NCBI GenBank assembly: GCA_025060195.1
Contig: JANXCQ010000013.1
Coordinates: 54,921-118,920, forward strand
DNA: 64,000 nucleotides
Reading direction: 5' to 3'
From: Gemmatales bacterium
GTDB taxonomy: Bacteria; Planctomycetota; Planctomycetia; Gemmatales; HRBIN36
The notes beneath the pieces are model-generated. The model was not told the origin of the DNA and ran no database searches. It worked only from the letters and a program-made list of their open reading frames with translations. A program made the position numbers and the translations under genes. Below, one piece after another: positions 7,804-16,155 of the stretch. The first letter of the stretch is position 1. Every line of letters begins with the position of its first letter.

Positions 7804-8078
7804 TACCTAGTCTCCACATATCAAAGGGCACGGCCAAAGGACTATGTTTCTCCAGCCCTTATGCCAAAGCAACAACTGCGATCCTTATTTTATCTGAAAT
7901 TCCTGCGGTTGCCCACTTAATTGCAACGCCAAATTCAATTGAGTAGGACCCCTACGGGTCGGCACTTGGAATAAGCTGGCCGAAACCTGAAACGCATAGC
8001 CTGCCCCAAAAACTGTCGTCTATTTTTGAGGATCAGCGATACTAGCGACAAGTACCGGTGTCGAAACGCTGCCAAGGC

Positions 8079-8555
8079 CTAGGGACGAACGATAGTGCGT
8101 ACTTGGAAATGAACAGGTTTATCCAGGCGAGGCACCAGGACCATGTGATACGGCGACGTAATCACTTGGGGCACAATTGCGCCCGGGCCAGGGACGAATT
8201 GCGTTACCTGGACGATGATGCGATCTAGCGATCTGTCGTAGTAGACTCCGGTGATTTCGACGGCGTAGCCCCCCGTGGGCCTCTGGCCCATGAAACAGGC
8301 GATGACCATGAACCGCCGAAAATCAATCCGCGGTGGATCCTCGTTAGAAGTCAGCCGCCAAATTTCGGCCCAGGTTCTGGGATCTTTGATGACAAGCCGC
8401 GCGGGCATGCGGGCATCGCTGTAGATGCCGCGCCAATGTTGCAGAGGCCGCAATTCATCCCGCACCTGCGCCAGGGCCGGCTCCGATGCCACACACAGCC
8501 AGAATCCGACGGCCAATCCCAGACACGCCCACATGAGGATTTTCCTACGATTCAT
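8079..8555 (-). CDS. exported PrcB C-terminal-domain-like protein
   Basis: The ATG at 8555 has AGGAGGAAGACGGT just upstream, so the upstream ATG at 8627 is rejected. An N-terminal signal peptide (MNRRKILMWACLGLAVGFWL... ALAQ) predicts export. The mature part has a WAEIWRL segment, then VIACFMGQRPTGGYAVEITGV, which matches the PrcB-type domain first seen in a treponemal protease complex, and a closing beta-rich region with MVLVPRLDKPVHFQV. The domain occurs widely as a stand-alone exported module of unknown role; no protease is adjacent here. It lies 320 bases after the DUF1559 gene and is probably separately transcribed. Confidence 0.75.
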   Translation of the reverse strand: MNRRKILMWACLGLAVGFWLCVASEPALAQVRDELRPLQHWRGIYSDARMPARLVIKDPRTWAEIWRLTSNEDPPRIDFRRFMVIACFMGQRPTGGYAVEITGVYYDRSLDRIIVQVTQFVPGPGAIVPQVITSPYHMVLVPRLDKPVHFQVRTIVRP

Positions 8556-8874
8556 ACCGTCTTCCTCCTGAGCGCGATGAGAGTCGAGAGTGGTGTTGTG
8601 ATGTTGCTCTCTGCTTACCGCTGGCACAATGATTACGCACGAACCCGGCCAACTTGCGCGTCGTCATTATGAAGACGTTGGTGCCAGGTTGTCAAGACAG
8701 CACAAACGCGCTCCGGGAGACGCCAACGCATCCCCCGGAGTCAGCCAGCTTAGCGCGGGATATTATTCATTTCGTCGGCAGGCTTCATTCAGTGCAGGCA
8801 GAGATGCTGAGGCCCCGGCGAGCGAACGTATTCTGAACCGTCTTAGGCGTAAGCCGACGAAGTCGCGCCGCAGA
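8556..8874. other. intergenic, possible hairpin after the DUF1559 gene
   Basis: No gene is credible here. An inverted repeat CTCCGGG (8711-8717) / CCCGGAG (8734-8740) lies downstream of the DUF1559 stop on the minus strand, but no good T-run follows, so it is at best a weak terminator. Confidence 0.3.
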
Positions 8875-9813
8875 TTATTCGCGGTCCCACAGTTCGTCAT
8901 TGGTGCCGATGTCGAAGATGCTCCACTGGTCGCGGAACGCCGTCAGCGACGGCGGGTCCCAGCTGGCTGGCGGATTGCGCGTTCCGGGAGAGAAGGCTTC
9001 GACATGTCCGTCGAGGAAGGCGACATTGGCCACTCGTCCGCCTCCATGTCGGAAGTGCACCGTCGGATAGCGAGCCGAAGGGGGCTCGATGAGCGGCACC
9101 TCGATCAGCGCCGGGTTACTGGGCGTGCCCGATTGGAAGGTATCGGTGCCTAAGCTGTCGGTGAAGCAGATGGTGCGACTGGTGGTTTGTACCTGACCGA
9201 TGGTGATTGGCGTCCATTGCGTGATCCAAACGCCACCCTGATTGACCCAGCGAATTGGGGCCAGGTATTTGTAGTTGTAACCGTAACCGCCCGTACCGCC
9301 CTCGAAGCGAAGCACCACGCGCTCGCGAGGAAAATTCGGGCACACTAGGATTTGGCGGTTGTGTTCGTAATACGGCGGCAGCCAACCTTGCTGAACATCA
9401 ATTTGTCCTAGGGGATTTCCAGGAATCGTGCGACCGAACCAGTAAATGTTGGAGCTACCATCGCTGAGCAGACCGGGCGGCAGCACATCGCCGTTGTTAC
9501 TGGCATAGTTGTGCACCGCAATGACCAGCTGGCGAAGATTATTGGCACAGCGGGCACGGTTCGAGGCTTCCCGCACGCGTTGGATGGCAGGCAGTAACAG
9601 TGCCATGAGCAAGCCGATAATTGCGATAACCACGAGCAATTCGATCAACGTAAACCCGGAGGCACTCGTCCTTTTTCGCCACCCTTTGGCATGAGCACGC
9701 TTAACGGAAACGTGCGGGACGGCAACTGACTGCAACGTTGGTGAAATGCCAGGGCCGAATAGTGCCCAGAAGGACGAAGGTATCCGTACGCGCAGAGTTT
9801 CCTGCCGTAGCAT
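8875..9813 (-). CDS. DUF1559 pseudopilin-like protein downstream of a cobalamin riboswitch
   Basis: From ATG 9813 (AAAGGAGCGTGTC directly upstream) the protein has about 312 residues. After a long basic leader it carries the prepilin-type segment [17 protein letters not shown], followed by [21 protein letters not shown], and the typical DUF1559 body with N-x-W/F blocks and the C-terminal [11 protein letters not shown] motif. The family is greatly expanded in planctomycetes and is thought to be exported or pilus-like; its biochemical role is unknown. The leader before the prepilin segment (about 50 residues) is longer than in most members. Control by the upstream cobalamin riboswitch is inferred from position and orientation. 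Confidence 0.88.
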   Translation of the reverse strand: MLRQETLRVRIPSSFWALFGPGISPTLQSVAVPHVSVKRAHAKGWRKRTSASGFTLIELLVVIAIIGLLMALLLPAIQRVREASNRARCANNLRQLVIAVHNYASNNGDVLPPGLLSDGSSNIYWFGRTIPGNPLGQIDVQQGWLPPYYEHNRQILVCPNFPRERVVLRFEGGTGGYGYNYKYLAPIRWVNQGGVWITQWTPITIGQVQTTSRTICFTDSLGTDTFQSGTPSNPALIEVPLIEPPSARYPTVHFRHGGGRVANVAFLDGHVEAFSPGTRNPPASWDPPSLTAFRDQWSIFDIGTNDELWDRE

Positions 9814-9944
9814 GACACGCTCCTTTCTGCCGGGCCGGGCTTCCAGGATTAGCGCACAGCTTCGGCCCTGCGGCGCAGACGGTGCCCGGGTCGTGCAGAA
9901 AGTCGCGCGTCTGGCCGGATGCCTGAGGGCCGAAGCATCCTCCG

Positions 9945-10345
9945 ACGCCGACAGGCAGGTCTTCTGGCTTACGGCTCGTAGCGGCACCACGACGGCCTTC
10001 CCACAGCTTCCGTGCCTCCGACAGCAGGGCTTCGCAGTTCCGCCCCAGGAGTCTGAGGCCCATCAGCCGCAGTGGCCCAACGGCGGCTCCTGCGTAGCTC
10101 ACGACGCTCCGCATGCAGGTGGCTCCGTCAACGTGTGCTTACTGCTCACCTGTGGCTGCGGAGGGCCGTGGCTCACATCGTTCGCCCGCCATTGCATGGT
10201 CGTGGTGCCTGGCCGAACACAGCGGCGGCCCCGCGACGGATTCGCACCGTCTTCCCTATTCTCCCGACGCGTCGCCGCGGTGCTTGTCGTCAGCACGTCC
10301 ACGGATGCCGGGCGGCCCAGGCCGAGCAACTTGGCAACGTCTTCG
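9945..10345 (-). promoter_or_regulatory. cobalamin riboswitch
   Basis: On the minus strand the sequence reads AGGGAAGACGGTGCGAATCC then GTCGCGGGGCCGCCGCTGTG (about 10257-10218), the conserved P3-P6 core, and ends with GTAAGCCAGAAGACCTGCC (about 9973-9955), the B12-box. GGGAAGGC lies between them at about 10002-9995. A small GTGCT...AGCAC hairpin precedes the core. This is the standard cobalamin riboswitch (Rfam type RF00174) consensus. The segment between CCGCTGTG and GGGAAGGC is about 210 bases, several times the usual length. The next gene, 130 bases on, is the DUF1559 gene. Outer boundaries are approximate. Confidence 0.9.
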
Positions 10346-10707
10346 CCCTGATTTTGCGGATATGCTCCGCCCAACTCATCCGCCTGTCCGCGCTGCGACC
10401 GCACCTGACTTCGCGCCAGGCACCTGTCGGCTGCGTCAAAAATTATAGAAAGGCCGGGCAACTGGCCAGGAAAAACTATGTCGAAGGTGCGCAACCTTCC
10501 CCGCAGGCTCTATCCCGCAAATTGAGCAACGACTTATACGGTTTAGCAAATCCTCTCCTTGTGGCAATAAGGGCACGCTAAGACTGAAAGGCCTGTCACC
10601 TAATGTCCCCGGATCATGTCAGTCCAGGTCGGAATCTCCCAGGCAGGGGGCAGATGTGTGTTATGTAAGGCCAATCACGAGGTACGCGTGGGGCCAGATC
10701 AGCGACC
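10346..10707. other. intergenic region upstream of the riboswitch
   Basis: About 360 bases between the stop of the glycosyltransferase gene and the riboswitch core, both on the minus strand. It should hold the terminator of the former and the promoter of the latter, but I see no convincing example of either and no gene. Confidence 0.35.
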
Positions 10708-11829
10708 TTAGCGGACGGGCAGGAAGTCCGAGTAAAGTTGTCGAAGCCAGAGCTGAGGGTCGGGGCAGAAACGATCTAGGGCGGCGGCATAATCAGGATG
10801 ATGTACGGGTGAACCGGCGCGGAGCGCTTCGTCCACCTTCTGGGCTAACGCTTGCGGTTCAGGCGAGGTGAGATAAAGTCCGGGCCAAGTGCGATATGGT
10901 GCGAAACCTGGGTCATCGCCTAAGACCGCAGGCAGGCCACAGGCCAGGGCTTCTTGCACCACGAGCGGAAACCCTTCGCGGACGGCACTCGGCAACACGA
11001 GCACATCGCTGGCGTGGTAGAGTGGAACCAGTTCCGCCTGAGGCCGCGGCGGTAAGTAAGTGATCCCCGGTTTCCGCAACACATCCCCCCACGCTTCGGC
11101 TCCCGGGCCACACAATACGATTTCCCAGTCCTCGCGGCGAAGTTGCAGTAGCTGGGCCACGCCTTTCTCGGGCACAAGTCGGCCGATGAAAAGTATCCGG
11201 GGCCGTGAGTCTGTCCAACCGAGTTGGCGTCGGGCGGCCGCGCGTTCTTGCGGCGTACGCGGTCGAAAACGCTCGCGTCGGATCGGATTGGCCACGAAGC
11301 GTGCCGGCTTACCGCTCAGTTGTTCGAGTAGCGCCGAAACCCGGGCATTGTAGGCCACGAGTTGGTCAGCCCAACGGCAACTGAGCCGGCCCAGGGTGTG
11401 TGCGGCAGTCCAAGCTAGGAAGCGTTTCGTTGCGGAGGCAAAGTGTTGTATCCCGCCGTGGTCGGTCAGGATGCTCGGCTTGCCCAATCGTCGGGCCCAC
11501 CACAAGGCGACGAGCGTGCTTTGAAACAAAAAGCCATGCACATGGACAATGTCGGCCCAACGCACTGCTTGTGCCAGCACGTGGACAAGGTGCGGGCTGA
11601 ATAGCGGATAAGGCACTTGCCAGGTGCGTTCCAGTTCGTGCCAGGCGGGAACACGAATGACGCGCACGGTAGGCGGGTACTTCGGCATCTCGCCCGCTCC
11701 CAGGCCGTCGCTGGCTACGACAGTTACCTCGTGCCCTGCCTCGGCTAAGGCGCGGGTCTCGAGGTCCACCAACTGCTCGACCCCGCCAATGTGCGGTAGG
11801 ACGTAATGCGCAACGATGACAAAGCGCAT
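10708..11829 (-). CDS. GT4-family glycosyltransferase
   Basis: A 373-residue GT-B fold glycosyltransferase. The N-terminal domain starts MRFVIVAHYVLPHIGGVEQL with the glycine-rich GGVE motif. The C-terminal domain has ILFIGRLVPEKGVAQLL and the retaining E-x7-E motif in SAVREGFPLVVQEALACGLP. It transfers a sugar from an NDP-sugar to a lipid, glycan or protein acceptor in the cytoplasm; the substrate is not readable. It follows the methyltransferase gene by 15 bases, so the two are co-transcribed, behind the tRNA-Gly gene. Cell-surface polysaccharide synthesis is the usual context. Confidence 0.9.
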   Translation of the reverse strand: MRFVIVAHYVLPHIGGVEQLVDLETRALAEAGHEVTVVASDGLGAGEMPKYPPTVRVIRVPAWHELERTWQVPYPLFSPHLVHVLAQAVRWADIVHVHGFLFQSTLVALWWARRLGKPSILTDHGGIQHFASATKRFLAWTAAHTLGRLSCRWADQLVAYNARVSALLEQLSGKPARFVANPIRRERFRPRTPQERAAARRQLGWTDSRPRILFIGRLVPEKGVAQLLQLRREDWEIVLCGPGAEAWGDVLRKPGITYLPPRPQAELVPLYHASDVLVLPSAVREGFPLVVQEALACGLPAVLGDDPGFAPYRTWPGLYLTSPEPQALAQKVDEALRAGSPVHHPDYAAALDRFCPDPQLWLRQLYSDFLPVR

Positions 11830-11844
11830 GACTGTTACGTTCGG

Positions 11845-12588
11845 TTACGGCTGAGATTCAAGCTGATGCGCCGAGCGGTGCGACACGCGTAACACAGCAC
11901 AGGTGGCCCATAACGGCCGACATAGCCATAGCGCCAGGCGGGCGTATTGTTGCCAAGGCACATGTGAGACGGCATGCATAGAGGCAGGTGGTTCATTTCC
12001 ACTTGCCTGATCAACTTTGCAAAGCCGACCATCTTGCTTGGCACGTCGTTCCTGAAGCCAGGCGCGTAATCGAGCGAGCACGTATTCCCAGAGCGCCCCA
12101 CAAGCGACTTCTTCGCCTGCGATCAGCTTCGTATAGGGAAAAAGGCCAGCGAGTTGGGCTACTGTCGGACGCAAGCCGTTGTCTATCGGGTCGGGATGGT
12201 AGGGAAATACACGGGGACAGGAAACGAAAATCCATGCGCTCGCAGGCAAAATTTGCACCAAGCGGATGGCTAATTTTTGCGGTTCGGGCACGTGTTCCAG
12301 GAGATTGGCGCAGAACAAGGCACGGAATTGGTACGTCCGCAGCTGGGCTAAGAATGACTCTTCGGTAACATCGCCGACCAGATCCACGCCTGCGCCAGGG
12401 CGTAGGTCGGCATGGAGCACCCGAACACCGCGGCGCTCGAGCGGGGCGAAAACATATTGCTCGATCCAAGGTTGCACGTAACGGCGGAAATGCAACGTTT
12501 GGCTGCCGACGTTGAGCATCGGCGACAGTTGTTCCATGGGGTAATTAGCGAGCTGTCGGCCAAACCAACGAGCTTCTTCGACGAGCAT
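11845..12588 (-). CDS. class I SAM-dependent methyltransferase-like protein
   Basis: The frame opens further upstream, but that part is the tRNA-Gly gene, so the start is placed at ATG 12588 (MLVEEARWFGRQL), 12 bases past the tRNA; no strong ribosome site is seen. The protein has LHADLRPGAGVDLVGDVTEE (modified SAM motif I with the acidic residue region) and FRALFCANLLEHVPEP (motif II/III with the catalytic-domain L-E-H). This pattern occurs in methyltransferases next to surface-sugar glycosyltransferases. The C-terminal third is basic and helical with a weakly hydrophobic end. It is the first protein gene of an operon with the GT4 gene. Confidence 0.72.
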   Translation of the reverse strand: MLVEEARWFGRQLANYPMEQLSPMLNVGSQTLHFRRYVQPWIEQYVFAPLERRGVRVLHADLRPGAGVDLVGDVTEESFLAQLRTYQFRALFCANLLEHVPEPQKLAIRLVQILPASAWIFVSCPRVFPYHPDPIDNGLRPTVAQLAGLFPYTKLIAGEEVACGALWEYVLARLRAWLQERRAKQDGRLCKVDQASGNEPPASMHAVSHVPWQQYARLALWLCRPLWATCAVLRVSHRSAHQLESQP

Positions 12589-12600
12589 GACCGTACGGAG

Positions 12601-12671
12601 AGCGGGATAGGGGAGTCGAACCCCTCTCACCACCTTGGGAAGGTGGGGCACGGCCGCTATACCAATCCCGC
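12601..12671 (-). tRNA. tRNA-Gly (anticodon CCC)
   Basis: The minus strand folds as a complete cloverleaf. The acceptor GCGGGAT pairs with ATCCCGC, the anticodon stem CCACC/GGTGG encloses the loop TTCCCAA with anticodon CCC, and the T arm AGGGG/CCCCT encloses TTCGACT. The D arm is weaker (GTAT with GTGC, two G-U pairs). The discriminator base is T. No CCA is encoded. It decodes GGG. It is directly upstream of the methyltransferase-glycosyltransferase genes, so they may share a transcript. Confidence 0.93.
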
Positions 12672-12679
12672 ACACTTAG

Positions 12680-12707
12680 GGCACGGTGTCACTACGGGTA
12701 CCGTGCC
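12680..12707. promoter_or_regulatory. dyad upstream of the tRNA-Gly gene
   Basis: GGCACGGT (12680-12687) and ACCGTGCC (12700-12707) form an 8-base inverted repeat just 5' of the tRNA on the minus strand. The adjacent minus-strand TATAAG resembles a -10 element but no -35 is at proper spacing. It may be a leader hairpin or an operator. Confidence 0.3.
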
Positions 12708-13040
12708 TTATAAGCGCTGCGACACCGTTCAGTTTGTCCACTTGTTATTGTAACGGCGAGAAAGGTAGCTTCAAGCCTGTCTGAACCTAAAATTGCCATG
12801 ATAAGCCATGGGAGGACGATACTAAGCTAAAAACCATCGCAGGATATGACGCATCGTCAGGAAAGTGACCGAGCTGGTACGAGTAACGTATCATAGACAT
12901 GATAACGTCCACGCTGAATGTACATGTTCTTGTCAAAAGCTCGCAGAGCGATTATGAAGGGCGAACTTTTGCACCCGTAGCATACCGCTCGCCAAGCGGG
13001 TGACGTGTAAGCAAACATTGCGAGCCGTCAGGAGTCGGCC
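12708..13040. other. divergent intergenic region, tRNA-Gly / argG-like
   Basis: About 330 bases with no gene. It must hold divergent promoters for the tRNA operon and the argG-like gene. I see no consensus promoter. Confidence 0.35.
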
Positions 13041-14243
13041 ATGGCCCGTGTCCTGTTTGCGTTCAACGGCGACTTGGAGTCCCGACTGGCTTTGTATTGG
13101 TTGGCGCGTGAACAGGGGCATGAGGTGATTGCCTTATCGGTCAACTTGGGCCAAGGGATTTACCTCGAACCGTTGGGGGAACTAGCGCTCGACTTGGGCG
13201 CCGTCTCCGCGAAGGTCGTGGACTTACGGGAGAGCTTTCTACGCGACTTTTGTCTGCCCACGCTACAGGCGGATGCGGTGTATCAAGGCGGCTACTTCCT
13301 GGGCACCGCACTAGGACGTTATGCCATCGCACAAGAAATGGTGCGCCTGGCCCACGAGGAAGGTTGCCGAATTGTCGCTCATAGCGCGGCCGGCAACGGC
13401 AATGCGCAGGTGCGCTTAGAGTCGGCCATCGTGTACCAAGACCCGAATCTGGAAATTCTGGCTCCCGTGCGGCATTGGCCCTGGCGGACGTATCACGAAA
13501 AAGTCGAGTATGCCCGTAAACGCCGGCTGCCCATCCCGGAGTCGCAAGGCAGTCCGTTAAGCGTGGACCGCAATTTATGGGGTGTGTCGCTGTATCTCGA
13601 TGAACTGCTGGATGCCTGGCAAAGTCCTCCGCCTCATATCTTTCAAATCACCCGTGCGCCCGAAGAAGCCCCGGATAAGCCGCTGGAGATCACGCTGACG
13701 TTCGAACGTGGCGAGCCAACCCACTTGGACGGTAAGCCGTATCCATTGCTCACGCTGGTGGAAACGCTAAACCGCCTCGGTGGCGAGCACGGCGTAGGAC
13801 GCACCGACGTCGTCGAAGACCGTCTCTTCGGTACGAAATCTCGCGAGGTATATGAGGCCCCTGCCCCCACAATCCTGCTCACCGCTCATCGCGCTCTGGA
13901 GAGCCTCGTTCACAGTCGCGAACTCATCCGCCTCCGCGAAACCACGAGTCGGGAGTTTGCTGAGTTGGTGTACGATGGCAAATGGTTCACCGATGAACGT
14001 CAAGCCTTACAGCAACTGGTCTCCGAGACGCAGCGTTTCGTCACGGGCGACGTCCGTCTTAAACTCTACAAGGGCAGCGTTACCGTAGTGGGCCGACGCA
14101 GCCCTTATAGTCTCTACGATCCAGCGCTAGCCAGCCGAACGAATCAGGCAATTCTGACCAGCGACGTGCGGGACATAGCCAATCTCTGGCTCATTCCTGC
14201 CCGCTTAGCGGCGCGGCAGCGTCGCCAATTTTCATCCGATTGA
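13041..14243 (+). CDS. argG: argininosuccinate synthase homologue with altered PP-loop
   Basis: The 400-residue protein aligns end to end with ArgG, which joins citrulline and aspartate with ATP in arginine synthesis. Conserved blocks include VRLESA, VDRNLWG, GGEHGVGRTDVVEDR, KSREVYEAP, ILLTAHRALESL and GRRSPYSLYD. But the N-terminal ATP pyrophosphatase loop, normally SGGLDTS, reads NGDLESR, and the usual GATGKGND reads SAAGNGNA. The start has AGGAG 7 bases upstream. Length is normal and there is no frameshift, so the changes look inherited rather than random. Either a divergent working synthase or a repurposed paralogue; the arginine role is therefore uncertain. Confidence 0.75.
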   Translation: MARVLFAFNGDLESRLALYWLAREQGHEVIALSVNLGQGIYLEPLGELALDLGAVSAKVVDLRESFLRDFCLPTLQADAVYQGGYFLGTALGRYAIAQEMVRLAHEEGCRIVAHSAAGNGNAQVRLESAIVYQDPNLEILAPVRHWPWRTYHEKVEYARKRRLPIPESQGSPLSVDRNLWGVSLYLDELLDAWQSPPPHIFQITRAPEEAPDKPLEITLTFERGEPTHLDGKPYPLLTLVETLNRLGGEHGVGRTDVVEDRLFGTKSREVYEAPAPTILLTAHRALESLVHSRELIRLRETTSREFAELVYDGKWFTDERQALQQLVSETQRFVTGDVRLKLYKGSVTVVGRRSPYSLYDPALASRTNQAILTSDVRDIANLWLIPARLAARQRRQFSSD

Positions 14244-14303
14244 CCGTCGCAGCGTCTAGCTTCGCTCAGCCGCACTGCGAGGGTCGGCAAATCGGCTCCG
14301 CTC

Positions 14304-14714
14304 ATGGCACGCGTGCAATCCGCCGGCACCCTGCTTTATCGGCCCGGCCCTCAAGGTTGGGAGGTGCTGATTGTGCATCCCTCGGGGCCTTATAATCGCG
14401 GCAAGCCGTGGAGTATTCCTAAAGGTGTGCCGGAACCTGGCGAAGATCTAGAAGCCTGTGCCCGCCGCGAAACCGTGGAGGAAACGGGCGTCGTGCCGGG
14501 CACGCTACACTATTTAGGCACGGTAAGTTACCGCAAAAGTCGTAAAACCATCCATGCCTGGGCAGGTCCTGCCGATCCCGCCGCCCAGCCGCGTTGTGCC
14601 AGTTGGGAGATCGACCAGGCGCAGTTTGTTCCCCTCGAACAAGCCCGCCAACTGCTTCACCCAGATCAGGTGCCATTACTAGATCGCTTGGCCGAGCTCT
14701 TGGCCAGCAAATGA
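14304..14714 (+). CDS. Nudix hydrolase
   Basis: A small (136-residue) Nudix protein. The family hydrolyses nucleoside diphosphates linked to another group, using Mg bound by the Nudix box G-x5-E-x7-R-E-x2-E-E-x-G, seen here as GVPEPGEDLEACARRETVEE then TGV. The N-terminus (SAGTLLYRPGPQGWEVLIVH) and the PWSIPKG motif before the box resemble the diadenosine-polyphosphate/NUDT2-like and (di)nucleotide-cleaning group. It follows the argG-like gene by 60 bases on the same strand and may be read through from it. Substrate cannot be told from sequence. Confidence 0.88.
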   Translation: MARVQSAGTLLYRPGPQGWEVLIVHPSGPYNRGKPWSIPKGVPEPGEDLEACARRETVEETGVVPGTLHYLGTVSYRKSRKTIHAWAGPADPAAQPRCASWEIDQAQFVPLEQARQLLHPDQVPLLDRLAELLASK

Positions 14715-14958
14715 TGTCATCCACCAGCTACGCAAACCAGAGTGGCCTGAAGTCCTCCCGAGCAAGGACAGCCCGTTGCCAACCTAAAACCATGTTGTGC
14801 CCGGCCTGCTGAGAAGAATCAGTTCCCCGTCGTTTTTCAGGTACGTGGTGGCCGATTTCGGAGACTCGCAGGTGTAAGGCAGCGCTAGAGCGGGACACAT
14901 GCTTGATGGCATTGTGACCAGCAAGCGGCGTTAGAACTAACAATGCGGAGGCTGCCGG

Positions 14959-16155
14959 TTAGCTAATCACGCCGAGACGTTGGCCCACGGTGCGAAACGC
15001 CGCCACTGCTCGTTCCAGATGCTCAGGTTCGTGAAGCGCCGACACTTGGATGCGAATGCGTGCTTGGCCTTGCGGTACGACAGGATAACTGAAACCGATG
15101 ACGTAGATCCCCTCCTGGAGCAGTTCATCGGCCATCCGCACAGACAGCGCCGCGTCGCCAATCATAACAGGCAGGATTGGATGCTGGCCCGGTTTGAGCG
15201 TGAAGCCGGCTCGCGTGAGCGCTTCCCGCAGCCAGAGGGCATGTTGCTGCAGCCGCTGCCGCAAGCGAGCGCCCTCCTCGCTCGCCACAATTTGCAATGC
15301 CGCTAACGTGGCCGCGCACATGGCAGGCGGTAACGCGTTGGAAAACAGATATGGTCGTGAACGCTGACGGAGCCATTCGATAATTTCCCTTCTGCCCACG
15401 GTGAAGCCACCGACTGCCCCGCCCAAGGCTTTGCCCAGCGTGCTGGTAAATACGTCAATGCGCTCATGCACGCCAAGGGCTTCGCCACTGCCCCGACCAT
15501 GAGCGCCGAGCACGCCTGTGGCATGACTGTCGTCCACCATGACCAATGCGTCGTACTTATCCGCCAGTTCACAGATATCGGGTAACCGTGCTAGATCGCC
15601 ATCCATCGAAAATACGCCGTCCGTCACGATCACGCGAAACCGGCTCGACGCGGCCTCCTTGAGCCCTGCTTCAAGGTCAGCCATGTCTGAGTGGCGATAA
15701 CGGCGCCGTTTTGCTTTACATAACCGAATGCCGTCAATGATACTGGCATGGTTCAGTTCATCGCTGAGAATCGTGTCTTGCTCGGTAAGAAATGCCTCGA
15801 AAAATCCGCCATTGGCGTCGAAACACGACGTGTACAAAATCGCGTCCTCTTTCTGGAAAAAGTGAGCGATGGCCGACTCCAGTTCCTTATGCAGCTGATG
15901 TGTACCACAAATGAACCGCACACTGGCCATCCCAAAGCCATGCTGTGCCAACGCTTCACTGGCCGCTTTGACCAGACTCGGATGCGTCGCCAAGCCCAGG
16001 TAATTGTTGGCGCAGAAGTTTAGGACCTTACGACCCGCGGTTTCGATTTCCGCCCCCTGGGGCGAAGCGAGCACCCGCTCCGTCTTATACAGCCCACTCT
16101 GCCGCAGTTGTTCCAGCTGCTCCTGCAGATACTCCACGATACGTGCCGCGCTCAT
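14959..16155 (-). CDS. kbl: glycine C-acetyltransferase (2-amino-3-ketobutyrate CoA ligase)
   Basis: A PLP enzyme of the alpha-oxoamine synthase family that cleaves 2-amino-3-ketobutyrate with CoA to glycine and acetyl-CoA, in threonine degradation. The 398-residue protein has NFCANNYLGLATHP, the cofactor-facing DDSHATGVLG, the PLP lysine in TSTLGKALGGAVGG, and the C-terminal LPVMIGD region. ATG 16155 has GGAGG upstream and overlaps the stop of the upstream acylase gene as ATGA. Threonine dehydrogenase is not adjacent. KBL is favoured over BioF/HemA/SPT by overall motif pattern (MSAARI..YLQEQLEQLR..GLYK start), but biochemical identity is inferred. Confidence 0.88.
   Translation of the reverse strand: MSAARIVEYLQEQLEQLRQSGLYKTERVLASPQGAEIETAGRKVLNFCANNYLGLATHPSLVKAASEALAQHGFGMASVRFICGTHQLHKELESAIAHFFQKEDAILYTSCFDANGGFFEAFLTEQDTILSDELNHASIIDGIRLCKAKRRRYRHSDMADLEAGLKEAASSRFRVIVTDGVFSMDGDLARLPDICELADKYDALVMVDDSHATGVLGAHGRGSGEALGVHERIDVFTSTLGKALGGAVGGFTVGRREIIEWLRQRSRPYLFSNALPPAMCAATLAALQIVASEEGARLRQRLQQHALWLREALTRAGFTLKPGQHPILPVMIGDAALSVRMADELLQEGIYVIGFSYPVVPQGQARIRIQVSALHEPEHLERAVAAFRTVGQRLGVIS

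Noticed and set aside
8629..9153. 174-residue plus-strand frame over the DUF1559 gene
   Set aside because: It is antisense to a clear DUF1559 coding frame and resembles no protein.
9746..10581. Several long frames on both strands over 9.7-10.6 kb
   Set aside because: They overlap the cobalamin riboswitch and its GC-rich leader, which explain the sequence better.
12589..12675. Upstream extension of the methyltransferase frame (MCGIGIAAVPHLPKVV...)
   Set aside because: These bases are the tRNA-Gly gene on the same strand; the open frame is accidental.
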